A stretch of DNA of 64,000 nt from Megachile rotundata (lineage: Eukaryota; Arthropoda; Insecta; Hymenoptera; Megachilidae). The position numbers and the translations under genes are program-made. Shown in pieces: positions 49,380 to 62,600 of the stretch. The notes under the pieces were generated by a model. The model ran no database searches. It was not told the origin of the DNA and saw nothing but the letters and a program-made list of their open reading frames with translations. Numbering within the stretch: the stretch's first letter is position 1; every line of letters begins with the position of its first letter. The DNA is taken from contig NC_134984.1 in NCBI RefSeq assembly GCF_050947335.1, positions 9,839,926 to 9,903,925 of the forward strand. The letters run 5' to 3'.

Positions 49380-50719
49380 ATTACTGTGCATCGAAAGAAA
49401 AGAAAAGAATCTCTGTGTCCATTGATGTTATTTTAATAGAAAATTACGATTCGCAAACACAAACACGGACACACACACTCTTCCTCTATTTCTCGCATAG
49501 CGTTTTCATAATGAATATTCAAAATGATGGTGGAAAACGGTAATCTATGGGCAATTTAAAGAAATCTATTTTGACTGTTTGAAATAGCGGGCCTGTTCTA
49601 TATACACATGTAGCTGCAAAGTTAGAGCGAAGAACAAAAAAACGAGTCATTGTTACACATGCCGGTAAGGTACGGTTTGTTAATAATTACTACAACAATA
49701 ATTATGTAAAATATGTATGTATACTGTAATTTTGAGTGTATAATGTAATTAAAAACGAGAAAATACTGACTATTGACAATAAATTGCAAGCCGATCTTTT
49801 CGAATACTCACAATTTTCTTTCAGACGCTTCGAGCATTAATTGAAGGACTGGGTCGACGTGGTATTTTGTTTGATAGTGTTTTAGAAAATTATTAACAAT
49901 TTTTGGAAAATTATTTATATAGTTCATTTTTGTTATTATTTTTAATTTTACGAATTGTTGAAATCCCATTTTTGTTTTATTTGTAAAATAAATCCTAATT
50001 TATTCTAATATTAATTTTTTACACAGAAATTTTACTAATTTTATTTAATAAGACATGGGGGTCCATCTATAGCAATTTTTTTTAACGAAACTAGTCTTTA
50101 AGTGAAATAATAAATACAAATATAACCACTTAATATTTCCTTCATTTATTTATTTTCTAATTTATAATACATTTTTGTAAATTTTATCATATTTTTAGTG
50201 TTACAAAATGTTAATTAAGATTAATTACTTAAACCCATGAATTATTTCTAATTACTTCCAGCCTGAGAGTATCCAACGTAAGTATAAAAAATATACTTTT
50301 CTAACTTTTTGCAATAAAATTAATTGGTGGATAAATCTTAATTTATTATTTACACTAAAACTAGCACCCTTTATAATTATAATGCTAGACTTAATAACTG
50401 ACTAATAATTATAATAATTATAATACTTAACAAAAATACTTAATAATTGTCTAATAATAATGATTATTGATTAACTAATGTAATATGATTATCAATAATA
50501 ATTTATAATAACTAAGTCACACCACAAATATTCTTTAATTACTAAATCTTTAATTACTAAAGTTTTCCAATTTTTAATTCATTTAAAATTCTTCCTCTCA
50601 TAAATGTATTATACCTTTACCTAAATATACAAATTTTACTTTGTCGGATGAACACATTCAGTTATAATTTTACATTGTCTAAATGCAGAAGAGATTATAA
50701 TTATGTTAACTGCTTCCTT

Positions 50720-50935
50720 AATCGTTTGACCACTGGGATATTTACTTGATTTGTAATGGATCCACGTTTCCGGGAAAGTGTCGCGTGCGATTACGCACGC
50801 GATCGTGGCGCTTAATTATCTGTTGCTCGGAACAAACGATGAGAATACGTCGAAATCCCGACGAGAAAGTCTCGATTCCATGATGTCACGAGGAAGAGCA
50901 TTCGAGAGTTTAATTTGAATCCAAAACAAACCTGA
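50720..50935. other. GC-rich island with a perfect 7-bp stem hairpin
   Basis: A non-repetitive CpG-containing block sits immediately left of the 50.9-kb minisatellite. GCGTGCG (50783-50789) and CGCACGC (50794-50800) form a stem with a four-base ATTA loop. It could be a regulatory element, but no gene was recognised. Confidence 0.35.
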
Positions 50936-50939
50936 CACC

Positions 50940-51890
50940 GAAAGAAAAAACGGGGGACTTGATAATTTAGGAATTTAGGGAATTGGGTATTTAGAAATTT
51001 AGAGATATACAAATTTGAAAATTTAAGGGTTTTGAGATTTGGTAAATTAGGAATTTGGAAAATTAGAAATTTAGAGATATAAAAATTTTGAGATTTCCTA
51101 ATTTAGGAATTTGGGGAATAGGGGATTTAGAAATTTAGAGATATAAAAATTTGGAAATTTTGGCATTTTGAGATGTGGTAATTTAGGAATTTGGGAAATT
51201 GGGAATTTGGAAATTTAGAGGTATAACAATTTTGAGATTTCCTAATTTAGGAATTTGGGAAATAGGGAATTTAGAAATTTAGAGATTTAAAAATTTTGAG
51301 ATATGGTAATTTAGGAATTTGGGAAATTGAGAATTTAGAAATTTAGAGGTATAACAGTTTTGAGATTTCCTAATTTAGGAATTTGGGAAATTGGGAATTT
51401 GGAAATTTGGAGATATAACAATTTTGAGATTTGGTAATTTAGAAATTTGGGAAATTGGGAATTTGGAAATTTGGAGATATAACAATTTTGAGATTTGGTA
51501 ATTTAGAAATTTGGGAAATTGGGAATTGGCGACTTGGAGATTTGCTAGCTTAAGAATTTGGGATATTGGAAATTTAGAAATTTAGATATATGGAAATTTA
51601 AAGATTTGGTAACTCACAAATTTGGGAAATTGAAAAATTTGGGTTTTGGAGATTTGGTTGCTCGGAAATTTGGCAATTTAGAAATGTTGAAATTTTGAAA
51701 TATAAAAGTGAGATATTTGGGGACTTTCAGATTAGGAATTTGGGAATTTAAAAATTTAGAAGCTTAGAGGTATGAAAACTAAAAATTGACCAGGTTTTAG
51801 AAATTTCAGAATTTAAGAAAATTGAAAATTTAGAAATGTTAGCACTTGAAAACTTACTAATCTAGAGATTTGGAAATTTGTAATTACATT
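50940..51890. repeat. GAAATTTGG minisatellite with 64-bp higher-order unit
   Basis: The short unit GGAAATTT/GGGAAATT is organised into a 64-bp higher-order repeat. The landmark TTTTGAGAT occurs at about 51229, 51293, 51357, 51421 and 51485, exactly 64 apart. G-rich on the + strand, opposite in orientation to the 38.7-39.7 kb array. The right part (51560-51890) decays. Confidence 0.93.
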
Positions 51891-52018
51891 GTAGAGTATT
51901 TCATTAAAAAAAACAGTATCAGATATAATAAACCTCTTCACTTATATAAATGATTAAAAATGAGAAACATAGTAACTGATTTTTGTAATATTTACATCAT
52001 TTTCAAGAAAGTAAGAAC

Positions 52019-52270
52019 CTAACCATAAAAATGTTGTATACATGCAATAACATGAATATTCATAAGAAAACGACACATGTGATCTTCGATCTCATTTATC
52101 ACTGAAGCTACATTTTCTGCTACTACATAAATGAATAACGACTGCATCCTATTAATTGAAGGTTCCCCATCAATCCATTTTTCATGATTCACTTCATCAA
52201 TCAAGTAATTCCACATTTTTTTAACTCGTCCCGACAACATTTGCATGCATCTGTCACAAAAAGTGACCCA
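52019..52270 (-). pseudogene. Possible gene fragment, unrecognised
   Basis: A minus-strand open frame of about 85 codons (75 from its first ATG) starts just after an in-frame stop. Its composition is more protein-like than other intergenic frames: FCDRCMQMLSGRVKKMWN, then IDGEPSINRMQSLF and NVASVINEIED. No family was recognised, no splice sites were evident and no neighbouring exon was found. It could be a decayed transposon or gene fragment, or chance. Confidence 0.25.
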
Positions 52271-53394
52271 CTTTTATTTCTTTTGTTTTGAAAGTCAACA
52301 AAGGTATAAAGGTTTTCCGTTCAAACCATACTGCAACAGTAATTGTACAGTGTTTCTAAGTGGAGCAAGTTTTCTTTTTCCTTCTTGCGTATCTTTTTCA
52401 GTATTTGGAACATTAATTCCACAAGTGGAGCTCTCCATGAGTGGCACAGTCAATTCCATAAATAAACATACATTTGAAGAAAATTACTTACCACACAATT
52501 TTATTAAAATTTTATTAAAACAAGTTTATACTTAAATTTTACAGAACGTACAAGTCACAGAAGTAACAGAAATAAAAATTAAATTTCACAGTAACAAAAA
52601 TAAAAATTAAAGTTAACTTGATGCATGTAAAGAACAGTAGAAATTATTTTAAAAAAAAATGTTTGTTATTTAATATCATTTTGTTATTTTTTTATTTCAT
52701 GTGTGCAATGATATTGGATATTAGAGGGTTTATATCAATTTTAAATTTGTTACTGTTAGTACACATGTCGTTGGTCTCTTACATGGAGACATATTTTAAA
52801 CATCCCTTATGAGTGAGGTAGCAGAAGTGTTAAATCTGTAAAATCAAAATCCTTTCGTGTGAAATAACCTTCTTAATTATTTAAACGTGTTAAATCAACG
52901 TTATCTCATGTCAAATGAACTTCTTGTTTAACTATTTAGTTTAAAATTAAAACTGCTTCATGTAAAGTCTCTTGAGTGCTCAAACTGTATCAAAATTTCA
53001 CATAGAACAAGGAGTATTACTCAAAATATCTTGCTTAATAAGACAATGTATTGCTTAAATATTGACTTAATATATTGCTTAATATATTGACTGCCACACT
53101 GAAACCATTGAAAATTGCATCAAGTTTTAATTTTTAATAAATTTTACCAAACATTTTTACAATAATTACATTTATTTTCCACAGATCCATGTAATCAATA
53201 CGAGAACTATTTATGAGGAAAGTGAACAAATTAATAATACTTATGTTAAGTTTAACAGCTTAAGTGTCACCCACACATGGATGACATCAACGTATCAAAA
53301 TGTAAAATGAATGAATCGACTTGAATCATGGTAATCAAAAGTCATGAAACTTGAGTACAATGTACCTAAACGGTCATTTTAGAAATGTTATCGC
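52271..53394. other. Gene-free AT-rich stretch
   Basis: There is nothing beyond short AT-rich microsatellite-like words (AGTAACAGAAATAAAAATTAA, duplicated at about 52565-52610). Confidence 0.4.
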
Positions 53395-53621
53395 ATGTGA
53401 ACGCACCGATGGCACAAATGCACACACGCGTGCACGCCACGCATCAGAGCAGAGGAGACTCCTGTTGGTCACAACTTCTTACTTTCTAAAGTCCCCTCTG
53501 TGAATTCCCCGAATGAGTTTACACGTTACAATCGTTGACGAGAAGCGGCGGGAAGCACTTTTACTGATTTTTCACCACCGCCTAGCTGAATGTTATATCA
53601 CAAGCAACGGGAGTGCGGGAG
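53395..53621 (+). promoter_or_regulatory. Putative promoter / 5' untranslated region of the lipase gene
   Basis: This is a GC-richer, CpG-containing block (ACACACGCGTGCACGCCACGC at about 53420, GAAGCGGCGGGAAGC at about 53545) that ends at the lipase start codon in a very AT-rich region. No TATA box is obvious. The role is inferred from position. Confidence 0.4.
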
Positions 53622-56600
53622 ATGGCGGTCAGTGTCGTGAGATACCTTGTTCTTGTCCTCCTTGCTTTGCTGCAGTACCGTAAGTAACTTCTTGCTTGTT
53701 ACATTACTCTTCTCACCTCTGTACGTGTTTATTAAATGCACTTTTAATTGTGAAGTGGCAACTTATTTTCATCGTACGATTTGCAAGTTTTTAAGTGTCA
53801 GATTGTAAATGCTACACCTGTAAATAATAATATTGAAGTCGTTCAAAACAATCTTGATTCGTCTTAGAAGTTTAAATAATATAAATAATAATATAGAAGT
53901 TTAAGTTAAATAATCGTTTTTGTTATAATATTTGTATTAATTATAATTGAGTAACGTTGTACGGTGGTGTTTGAAAGGCACTTGGAGCGTTAAGGGTTGA
54001 ATCTCTATACTCCTTGTTACACCGTTCCTCTGTAAAATATTCTAATTGTGTCCAAGTGATCTCTGACTGGTCTGTTGAAGAAGCTCTATGTGCGTTTTAC
54101 GAGTGAGTTCTCACGTGTTTACTGAATATCGTGTTTATTTTTATATTTAATAAAAGTCCATTTTCTAATCCTTTGACTGAGGGAATTCATACGGCGCCGC
54201 GCTGTAAGTAGAAGTAAAGGTGACTTATATGAAGATCATTTATTTGTCCACCTCGTAACTTGATACGAATTATAATAGTTTGATAAACAATTTCACACAC
54301 AAGTTTCATAATTAAATTTCAAGTTTCTGGAATTAATTGTATTTTGTTAAAAGGAAAAGGATAGTGTTGAAAATTAGAATTTTGCAATGCTGATCCTTTC
54401 TATGACTATACATATATGTTCTCTAATGGTAGGTTGTCATTTAAGAAGTACGTTTATAGATTTGACATATAAAAATATAATATAATATAGAAGTGAAAAT
54501 TTTTATTAATATCGTGCTGCATAAAAAGCAAAAATATTTGCTATATTTTTAAAATAGTGATTGTCATCTTGTGCATGGTGGATGATTTTCAAGTAAAGTG
54601 CATTTTGTTCTTCAAATTTTTAGGAAGGGTTAAAAATGAAGACACGTTGAAATATTCATATTTATTTATTCATTTGGCTTATTAAAATTTATTGTATGTT
54701 ATTTTCACTGTTCACAGCTTGTATTATATTTTTCAAAGAAAATTAATAGAATTTTCATTTGTTAATAGTAACAAAATTCTTGAAATACGAAGAATTATAT
54801 TAACAATAATCTAAATTTAATTTAACTTCATTTTGACAAGATATAATTTCTGCAAAAGATAAAAATATCGACAGACAGAAAATAAAAATATTAATAGACA
54901 AGACTTGTTAATAAACAAACTAGATGACGAATACTTGATATGTTAAATATTAAATAAATAAATAACTAAATAATAATACCTGTCTACTATATTACACTTC
55001 TAATCACTTAATTTGCTATCTAATTGTATCTAACTTGATATCTAATTGTAAGAAATTCATATTTGCAATTTTTACGAATAATAATTAAAATTTTCTCGAT
55101 TTCTACAGAAAATGTAAGAAAGATTATAATTACTAACGCTATACCGATTGATAATTTCCAATTCAAATCCATAATTGGAGGTAACACGAATCAAAGGTCG
55201 CTTTCGAAACGGAATCATGCACATCTTTGATCTAATTCTTGCAATACTACTATATTATTTATCTAGTTAATGCAGGAATCTGATCCTTGAGAGACGAGTA
55301 AGAAAAACTGGATCGAAACTGTATAAAGAGTCTTACGACCTTCACCCGATTTCACAGCTTCTCACAACGGTCCAGTAGTTTTCACTACAAGCTATAATGA
55401 CACTGGTCAATCAATTTTAACTGTCTTCTTAGAGTTAGCGTTTATAAAACAGCTTCTGTAGATTTCACCGTAATACTCAAATTAACACGTCACTTTTTCT
55501 AGTAATTAGTTCTTGGTTTTTAAGCTTTTAATTAATTTGTGGTTTTTACGTTTTTCTAGTACTTGGCTTTTGGTTGTCAAGTTTGTTTATTAACTAGTTT
55601 TTGATATTTAAGTTTATCTTTTAGTTAGTTTCTGGTATTTTTAATTTTTCTATTAGTTAGCTTTTGGGGTTTGAATTTTTTTTGTTAATTAGCTTCCAGA
55701 ATTCAATTTTTTTTAGTACTTGGCTTTTCGTTTTCAAATTTGTTTGTTAATTTGTTTTGGATATTTAAGTTTTTCTGTTAATTAGATTCTGGTATTTAAA
55801 TTTTTGTATTATTTAGCGTTTGGTTTTCACACTTGTAGTTTTTGAGTTATGTTAATCCTTAACGGTCACACTAGGGTATAAAACAACCCCAGCCAATCTG
55901 GCTTCAATTTTAACAAACTTTATATCTTAAAAATTTGAATAAGTATTTTTTCTCAATAATATAACGTCGAATTATATTCATGATATGACGATTTTGGATA
56001 GCAGTCAGTTAGACATAATAATTCATTAGAAGGATTGTTCAGTGGAAAATAAACCTAATAGAGTGATTGCGGTAATCGGTTTAATGTGATTTTAATGTTG
56101 CAGACGATGTGAGTGCGGAAACAAAGACGTTTAAGGATCTGTTCAACAGCACATCCTGTGCGAAACCACCCTACAAGTGTCCGCACCCACAAATCGAATT
56201 TTATTTATACACAAGGTAATTTTTTTTATTCATTTTTGTTGCACTCTGTTACAAATACATTGCACAAACTAGTATAAATTTTACATATAATAAATGTACG
56301 TGACAATTAACCATCATTCATCCAAGTAAACTTTAATCTAAAGTAAATCTGAAGTAAACCTATTAGTGACCAATTTATTTCATTCAACTGAACGTGATAA
56401 GTAAAGTCATTTATTCGTTCAAACAATAAAACGTTGAAGAGATTAATACTTTACTTATTATTTCAAGAATTATTTCTCAAGCATTTTTTAACAGATATAA
56501 TTACAAGTTTTAATAATATAGGTTATTAAATAGGTATACATTTCTAAAGTTGTTAATTTTAGGAAGAAACATATGAAGCTTGAAGAAACATATGAACACA

Positions 56601-59600
56601 GGAAAAATTTAAGTAAATAGGAAATGTGCAATTAGAATATAATAACAAGATAACAATGAAAAGATATACTAACAAGAAAAGGCACAATTTTGATCTACAT
56701 GATTATAAAATATGGCGGTCAATAAAGAGGACATAAAATTTCCATTGATAATTTTTGCACTTACAAACTGGCTTAAAAATTTCAAGATTTTGATTCTCTG
56801 TACAATTACTGAGTTTATTACTTTTGATAAAGTAAATACATGTTTTCCTTCAATTAGTACATGTACATAATTTGATCAAATAGAAATAAAAAGCACCGTA
56901 GTAACGATAGTTATCTCGCTCTGCTTGTTATTTAAAGAGTAAATAAGTAATAAAAAATAGATGCACGAGAGGTTCGACATTTATGTGGAAACAACTTTCT
57001 ATTTTCTATTGCTACTGCTTTTAGTTTGTCTCAGGTTCTCGGTCATATTGAAATTCGATATCACATAACACAGCTTAAAATACCTTCTTAGAGTACTTTC
57101 TCATTACCTTGATACGACTTTAATACATTAACTTGTCCGTAATTACTTCATTAAGCTGTTAGATATTTAAATGCAGATGAGGTGAATTAGATTACTTTGT
57201 TATTAATCTTAAGCTTGAAATAAAATAAAATGATTGTCTAATGTAATAGTAATTTACTGTATTAATCTATTACAAAAATCTAACAAAAAATTATTATTGT
57301 TATATGTGTAATAGTAATTTCTTTATTCAAATATGGAATTAGATTAATATAAGAAAACAAGGCTAATTTATTTTTTGTAGAATGCAAGGAATAAATTAGA
57401 ATAATAAAATTTCTTATAAAAATAATTGAATAATATTCAAATTAATATGATTTAATATAACATTACTGATGTTAATCAAAATTAAAATTCATTTCGGTTG
57501 AAATAATACAAAAATGCTAAACAGTATATCAAAATTAAAATTCAATTAAACTTAGTAAAATGGTACTGCGTTAAAGTCTAGCTTTATTAAAATTCATTCG
57601 AATCAACACAATAAAATGTACCCAATTATCTACTAACATCAAAATCTATTTCACTCGATATTATTACAAAGTAATACTGATTCAGATAAAACTAGAATTT
57701 ATTACAATTTAAATAGTCTAAAAATAAGAAACAGTCTATCAGAACTAAAATTTATTTGAATCTATAAAATCCCACGGTACTTTATTTAATAAAATTAAAA
57801 TTCATTGCAATTATTAAAAGAGTACCAAATTATTTACTACCATCAAATCCTATCGTACCTAATACCATTACATATTCGCAATAATAAAAATATTGAAAGT
57901 AACAACAAATATCTAATATTAATAAAAAAATTCATTTCAGAAGTAATACATAAACATCATCTTATCCATAAGAATCTTTCATTCGAGTTAAAATACCTCA
58001 ATACCGATACAATAAAGAAATATAAAATTATCTAATTGCAGCGACATTCATTCGATCGCTGGTAATAGGAAAGTACCAAAAAAATATCTAATATTAATAA
58101 AAATACTCATGTCACAAAGTAATACATAAACACCATCTTGTCCATAGGAATCTTTCATTCGAGTTAAAATACCTCGGTACCGATACAATAAAGAAATATA
58201 AAATTATCTAATAGCAGCGACATTCATTCGATCACTGGTAATAGGAAAGTACCAAAAAAATATCTAATATTAATAAAAATACTCATGTCACAAAGTAATA
58301 CATAAACACCATCTTGTCCATAGGAATCTTTCATTCGAGTTAAAATATCTCAGTACCGATACAATAAAGAAATATAAAATTATCTAATAGCAACGACATT
58401 CATTCGCTCGCTGGTAATAGGAAAGTAACTTTTTCTGACTTTCGAAGAAATTTCCCGTTTACTTTTGCGTCAGCATAATCTCGTTCATGGTTCTCCGCTT
58501 TCCTTCGACGTTCGAGAAGGTTCACCTCGAGCAGCAAGGAAGAACCTCGACGTAAGACTCTCGATTTCAAGATCACGATTATTTTGTATGGTACTGAAAG
58601 TGGCCTCGTTTCAAGGCTCACCTTTCTCCGATAGCTATAGGTGCTTTGGCACGTCTCGGATACTTTTACTCGCTCGCCTACCCATTCTTCATCCGGCTGG
58701 TTCTTGCTTTCTGTGAAACGTTTACACGTTATATGCGACGCGAGGTTGATTCCAATCTTCCCATCTGCAGATTTAATACTTTCCCTTTCTTCTGTCATCA
58801 ATCATTCTTTCTCGGCACCTTTCGTTTTTTTTTAATGTTCGTTAGATATTGTTTGTTAAATTCCTCGATATTATTTGTATAATTATTTTGAGACGTTCAG
58901 ATGCTTCTTGTTTTTGGAGGATGGAGATATCGAATAGAAAATGTTGGTTATGTAACTGCAATGACTGTCAAGGTTAATTCAAGGTTATATTTCTGTAAGT
59001 TCAAGGTCGCAGTAGGTACATTCTTTGCATTCTTTCGGATGTGCATACTAGCTTCACAATTAATGCAATTGTAATTGTCAAAATAAATATCAATATGAAT
59101 ATCAGCATCAATGTAAATATTAATATAATCAATATTAATATATAAGCATAAATATAAATTTCAATATGAATATCAACATCAATGTAAATATCAATATATC
59201 AGTATAAATATAAATATCAATATGAATATGAACCTCAATGTAAATATTAATATATCAGTATAAATATAAATATTAATATTAATATGAATATCAACATGAA
59301 TTTAAATATTAATATATCAATACAAATATAAATACCAATACGAATATCAACATCAATGTAAATATCAATATAATCAATATTAATATATTAGCATAAAAAT
59401 AAATATTAATATGAAATGAACATCAATGTAAATATCAGTATAATCAATATCAATATATAAGCATAAATATAAATTTCAATTGTGAATTTAAATATCAATA
59501 TATCAGTACAAATATAAATATCAATATGAATATCAGCATCAATGTAAATATCAATATAATCAACATCAATATAAATATAAACCTTCTGCTTGCAATTTAA

Positions 59601-62600
59601 TGTATAAATACATCACGTTTAACATTTAATTAACAAATAAATCACATAAGAAATTTAATACATAGATACATTACCTACTTCAATGCAATATTTAAACATA
59701 AATTTCTTGTTTATAAAAAACTATTTATTCACATAGACTTCACATTTATAATTGGTTTAATAATATAGTAAAAAAGATTTTAGAGTTACATAGATAACTT
59801 TAAATTAAGTTTTACGTTTCTTAAGATTCTAAAGACAAATTTAATTTAATTTTCAGATTTATATTATGGTTATTTTGTGCTCCTGTTTTTAGGAGGGAGT
59901 ATTTTTCTTTTTGTTTAATAACAAAGATAAATTTAATTTAATTTTCAGATTTAGATTATGGTTATTTTTTGCTCCTGTTTTTAGGAGGGAGTATTTTTCT
60001 TTTTGTTTAATAACAAAGATTTTGTAATACTGGAATGATGGACGCTTTTTTGATGGTATGTTCGTGTTTAATGATTTTTCAGAGACACGCAAAAGAAACC
60101 ATTACGCTTAGACGTTCGAAGGTTCGACTCCCTTCAGTACTCGAGATTCAACAGATCCCATCCTACAAAGATCGTTATCCACGGTTTTGGGGGCGGAAGA
60201 AATTTAATACCCAGCCCGGATATTCGGAAAGGTAAAAATTCTTTGGAAAATATATTTTACATACAGTTCAATATATCTAGAACTACCTACATTTATCTTG
60301 AATTATTGTAATATAGAATTTATCTCTAAACATTTAGAAGTTCAATTATAAATTTAATTTTTCGAACTTCAAACAATTTGACTGCGAGAAAATAACGTTT
60401 TTGGAATAATTGATGGTTAAAATTTATAGTAATTAGTTTTGTTAAATTTCCAAAAATTGAGAAGTTGAACAAAAAAACTAATAGTTTGAGTTATAGAAAT
60501 TTAAACAATAAATTAATTAATACTTATAGTTAGTATATAGACAATTGCCTATAGATCAATGTTAATATGATTAAATACTAATTTCTTTTAATTTAATTTC
60601 CTAACGTTAACAAGTATTAATAATTCATTCAATTCCAATCACTGTTAAGGGTGAATACAAACTTCTCTAATTTCTAAAGTAATTTCTACATATAGCTAAA
60701 TATTTTTTTGAGAAACCTGTGTGAAAGCAACATAGCTCTTTTCTACTTATTATGCAGAAAGTAATGATAAGAAATAACACTGCAATCTACATGCTGTATT
60801 AAATATTTGAGTAACGCTATCGTTTAATATTCAAACTGCGGGTATTTATGCATTTCTCATATTTACAGTATGTATAGTGCACACAAAGCAAATAAGATGT
60901 GACAAATGTATGGCAATTCATATTTGCATAAATATTCATAGTTCAGAATTATCCTAAAAATAATAAAATAAAATTTCTGCAATATTTTTTTATGAACACT
61001 AATTTGATTAAAAATAGCTTGCCTATACACATCTGAAGCATAATAAAATCGCATAAAATGTTATACAAATTTTAAGTTGTTACAGATAAAATGCCGATTA
61101 AACATAATTTTTAACTGTTGTTACTTTCTTATTCTTTTTCATAAATGTTTAACGTCGCGTCGACTAAGTGAAACTTCGGAAAATCGTAATGTTCTGATAT
61201 CGACCAAATTTTGCAAATAAGCTCTTTTCTGCAAAAGAAGACATCTGTGAAAATGATTTTTAGTGTGTGGCGACTCGAAATAAAATATTTTGTCTTTCTT
61301 ATGTCGTTTCCTACATAATCGACAAGATAGAGAACAGTGTGTGAATTATTCTGAGCATATAGTACATCTTCATATCAGCAGAATATATTGCAAACCGCAT
61401 AAAATCAACATTAATAAATATACAGTAAATATATAGTATATTAATCAATAAAATCGGTATTAATTGAATTAAAAAAAAAAAAAGAACAAGTGGCGCCATC
61501 TCTCCGGCGAACAGGGTAAACTACACACTTTTGAAACAGTAGTTTCATTAGTTCCCGCCCACTGTCGCTAGATGGCGCCACGCGGTCATAGTAAGGAAGC
61601 TCCACCCCATATACATAGTATAACTCCAAATATAACTCTACCCTTCAAAAAATCTATACCGTCCAAAACTTTCAAATAAATTATGGAAAATTAGAAAATT
61701 GGAATTTTAGAAATTTAGAGATTTGAAAATTTAGAAATTTAGAAATTTGGAAATTTGGAAATTTGGAAATTTGGAAATTTGGAAATTTGGAAAATTGGGC
61801 ATGGAAAATGGGAAATTGGGGCATTTGGGAATTTGGGAATTTGGAAATTGGATAATTTGGGAATTTGGGAATTTGGGAAATTGGATAATTTGAAAATTTA
61901 GAAATTTGGAAATTTGGAAAATTGGGCATGGAAAATGGGAAATTGGGGCATTTGGGAATTTGGGAATTTGGAAATTGGGAAATTGGATAATTTGGGAAAA
62001 TTGGAAATTTGGAAATTTGGGAATTGGGAAATTGGGAAATTAGGTAATTTGGGAATTTGGAAATTGGATAATTTGGGAATTTGGGAATTTGGAAATTTGG
62101 AAATTGGATAATTTGGGAATTTGGGAATTTGGAAATTTGGAAATTGGGAAATTGGGAAATTGGATAATTTGAGAATTTGGAAATTTGGAAATTTGGAAAT
62201 TTGGAAATTTGGAAATTTGGAAATTTGGAAATTTGGAAATTTGGAAACTGGGAAATTGGGAAATTAGGAAATTTGGGAATTTGGAAATTTGGAAAATTGG
62301 GCATGGAAAATGGGAAATTGGGGCATTTGGGAATTTGGGAATTTGGAAATTGGATAATTTGGGAAATTAGGTAATTTGGGAATTTGGAAATTGGATAATT
62401 TGGGAATTTGGGAATTTGAAAATTTGGAAATTGGATAATTTGAGAATTTGGAAATTTGGAAATTTGGAAATTTGGAAATTTGGAAACTGGGAAATTGGGA
62501 AATTAGGTAATTTGGGAATTTGGAAATTTGGAAATTTGGGAATTGGGGAATTGGGAAATTAGGTAATTTGGGAATTTGGAAATTTAGAAATTAGATAATT

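Noticed and set aside
60110..60140. tRNA-like GGTTCGACTCCC T-arm
   Set aside because: There is no matching acceptor, D or anticodon stem around it, and the bases are coding sequence of lipase exon 3.
60035..60235. 66-codon + strand frame over lipase exon 3
   Set aside because: It is out of phase. The lipase frame (DTQKKP ... HPTKIVIHGF) is one base shifted and is the only one that joins exons 2 and 4 in phase.
61681..62304. 207-codon minus-strand open frame of repeated NFQISKFP-type residues
   Set aside because: It lies wholly within the GGAAATTT array. The 8-bp unit has no stop in any frame on that strand, and similar frames open on the other strand, so this is a repeat artefact.
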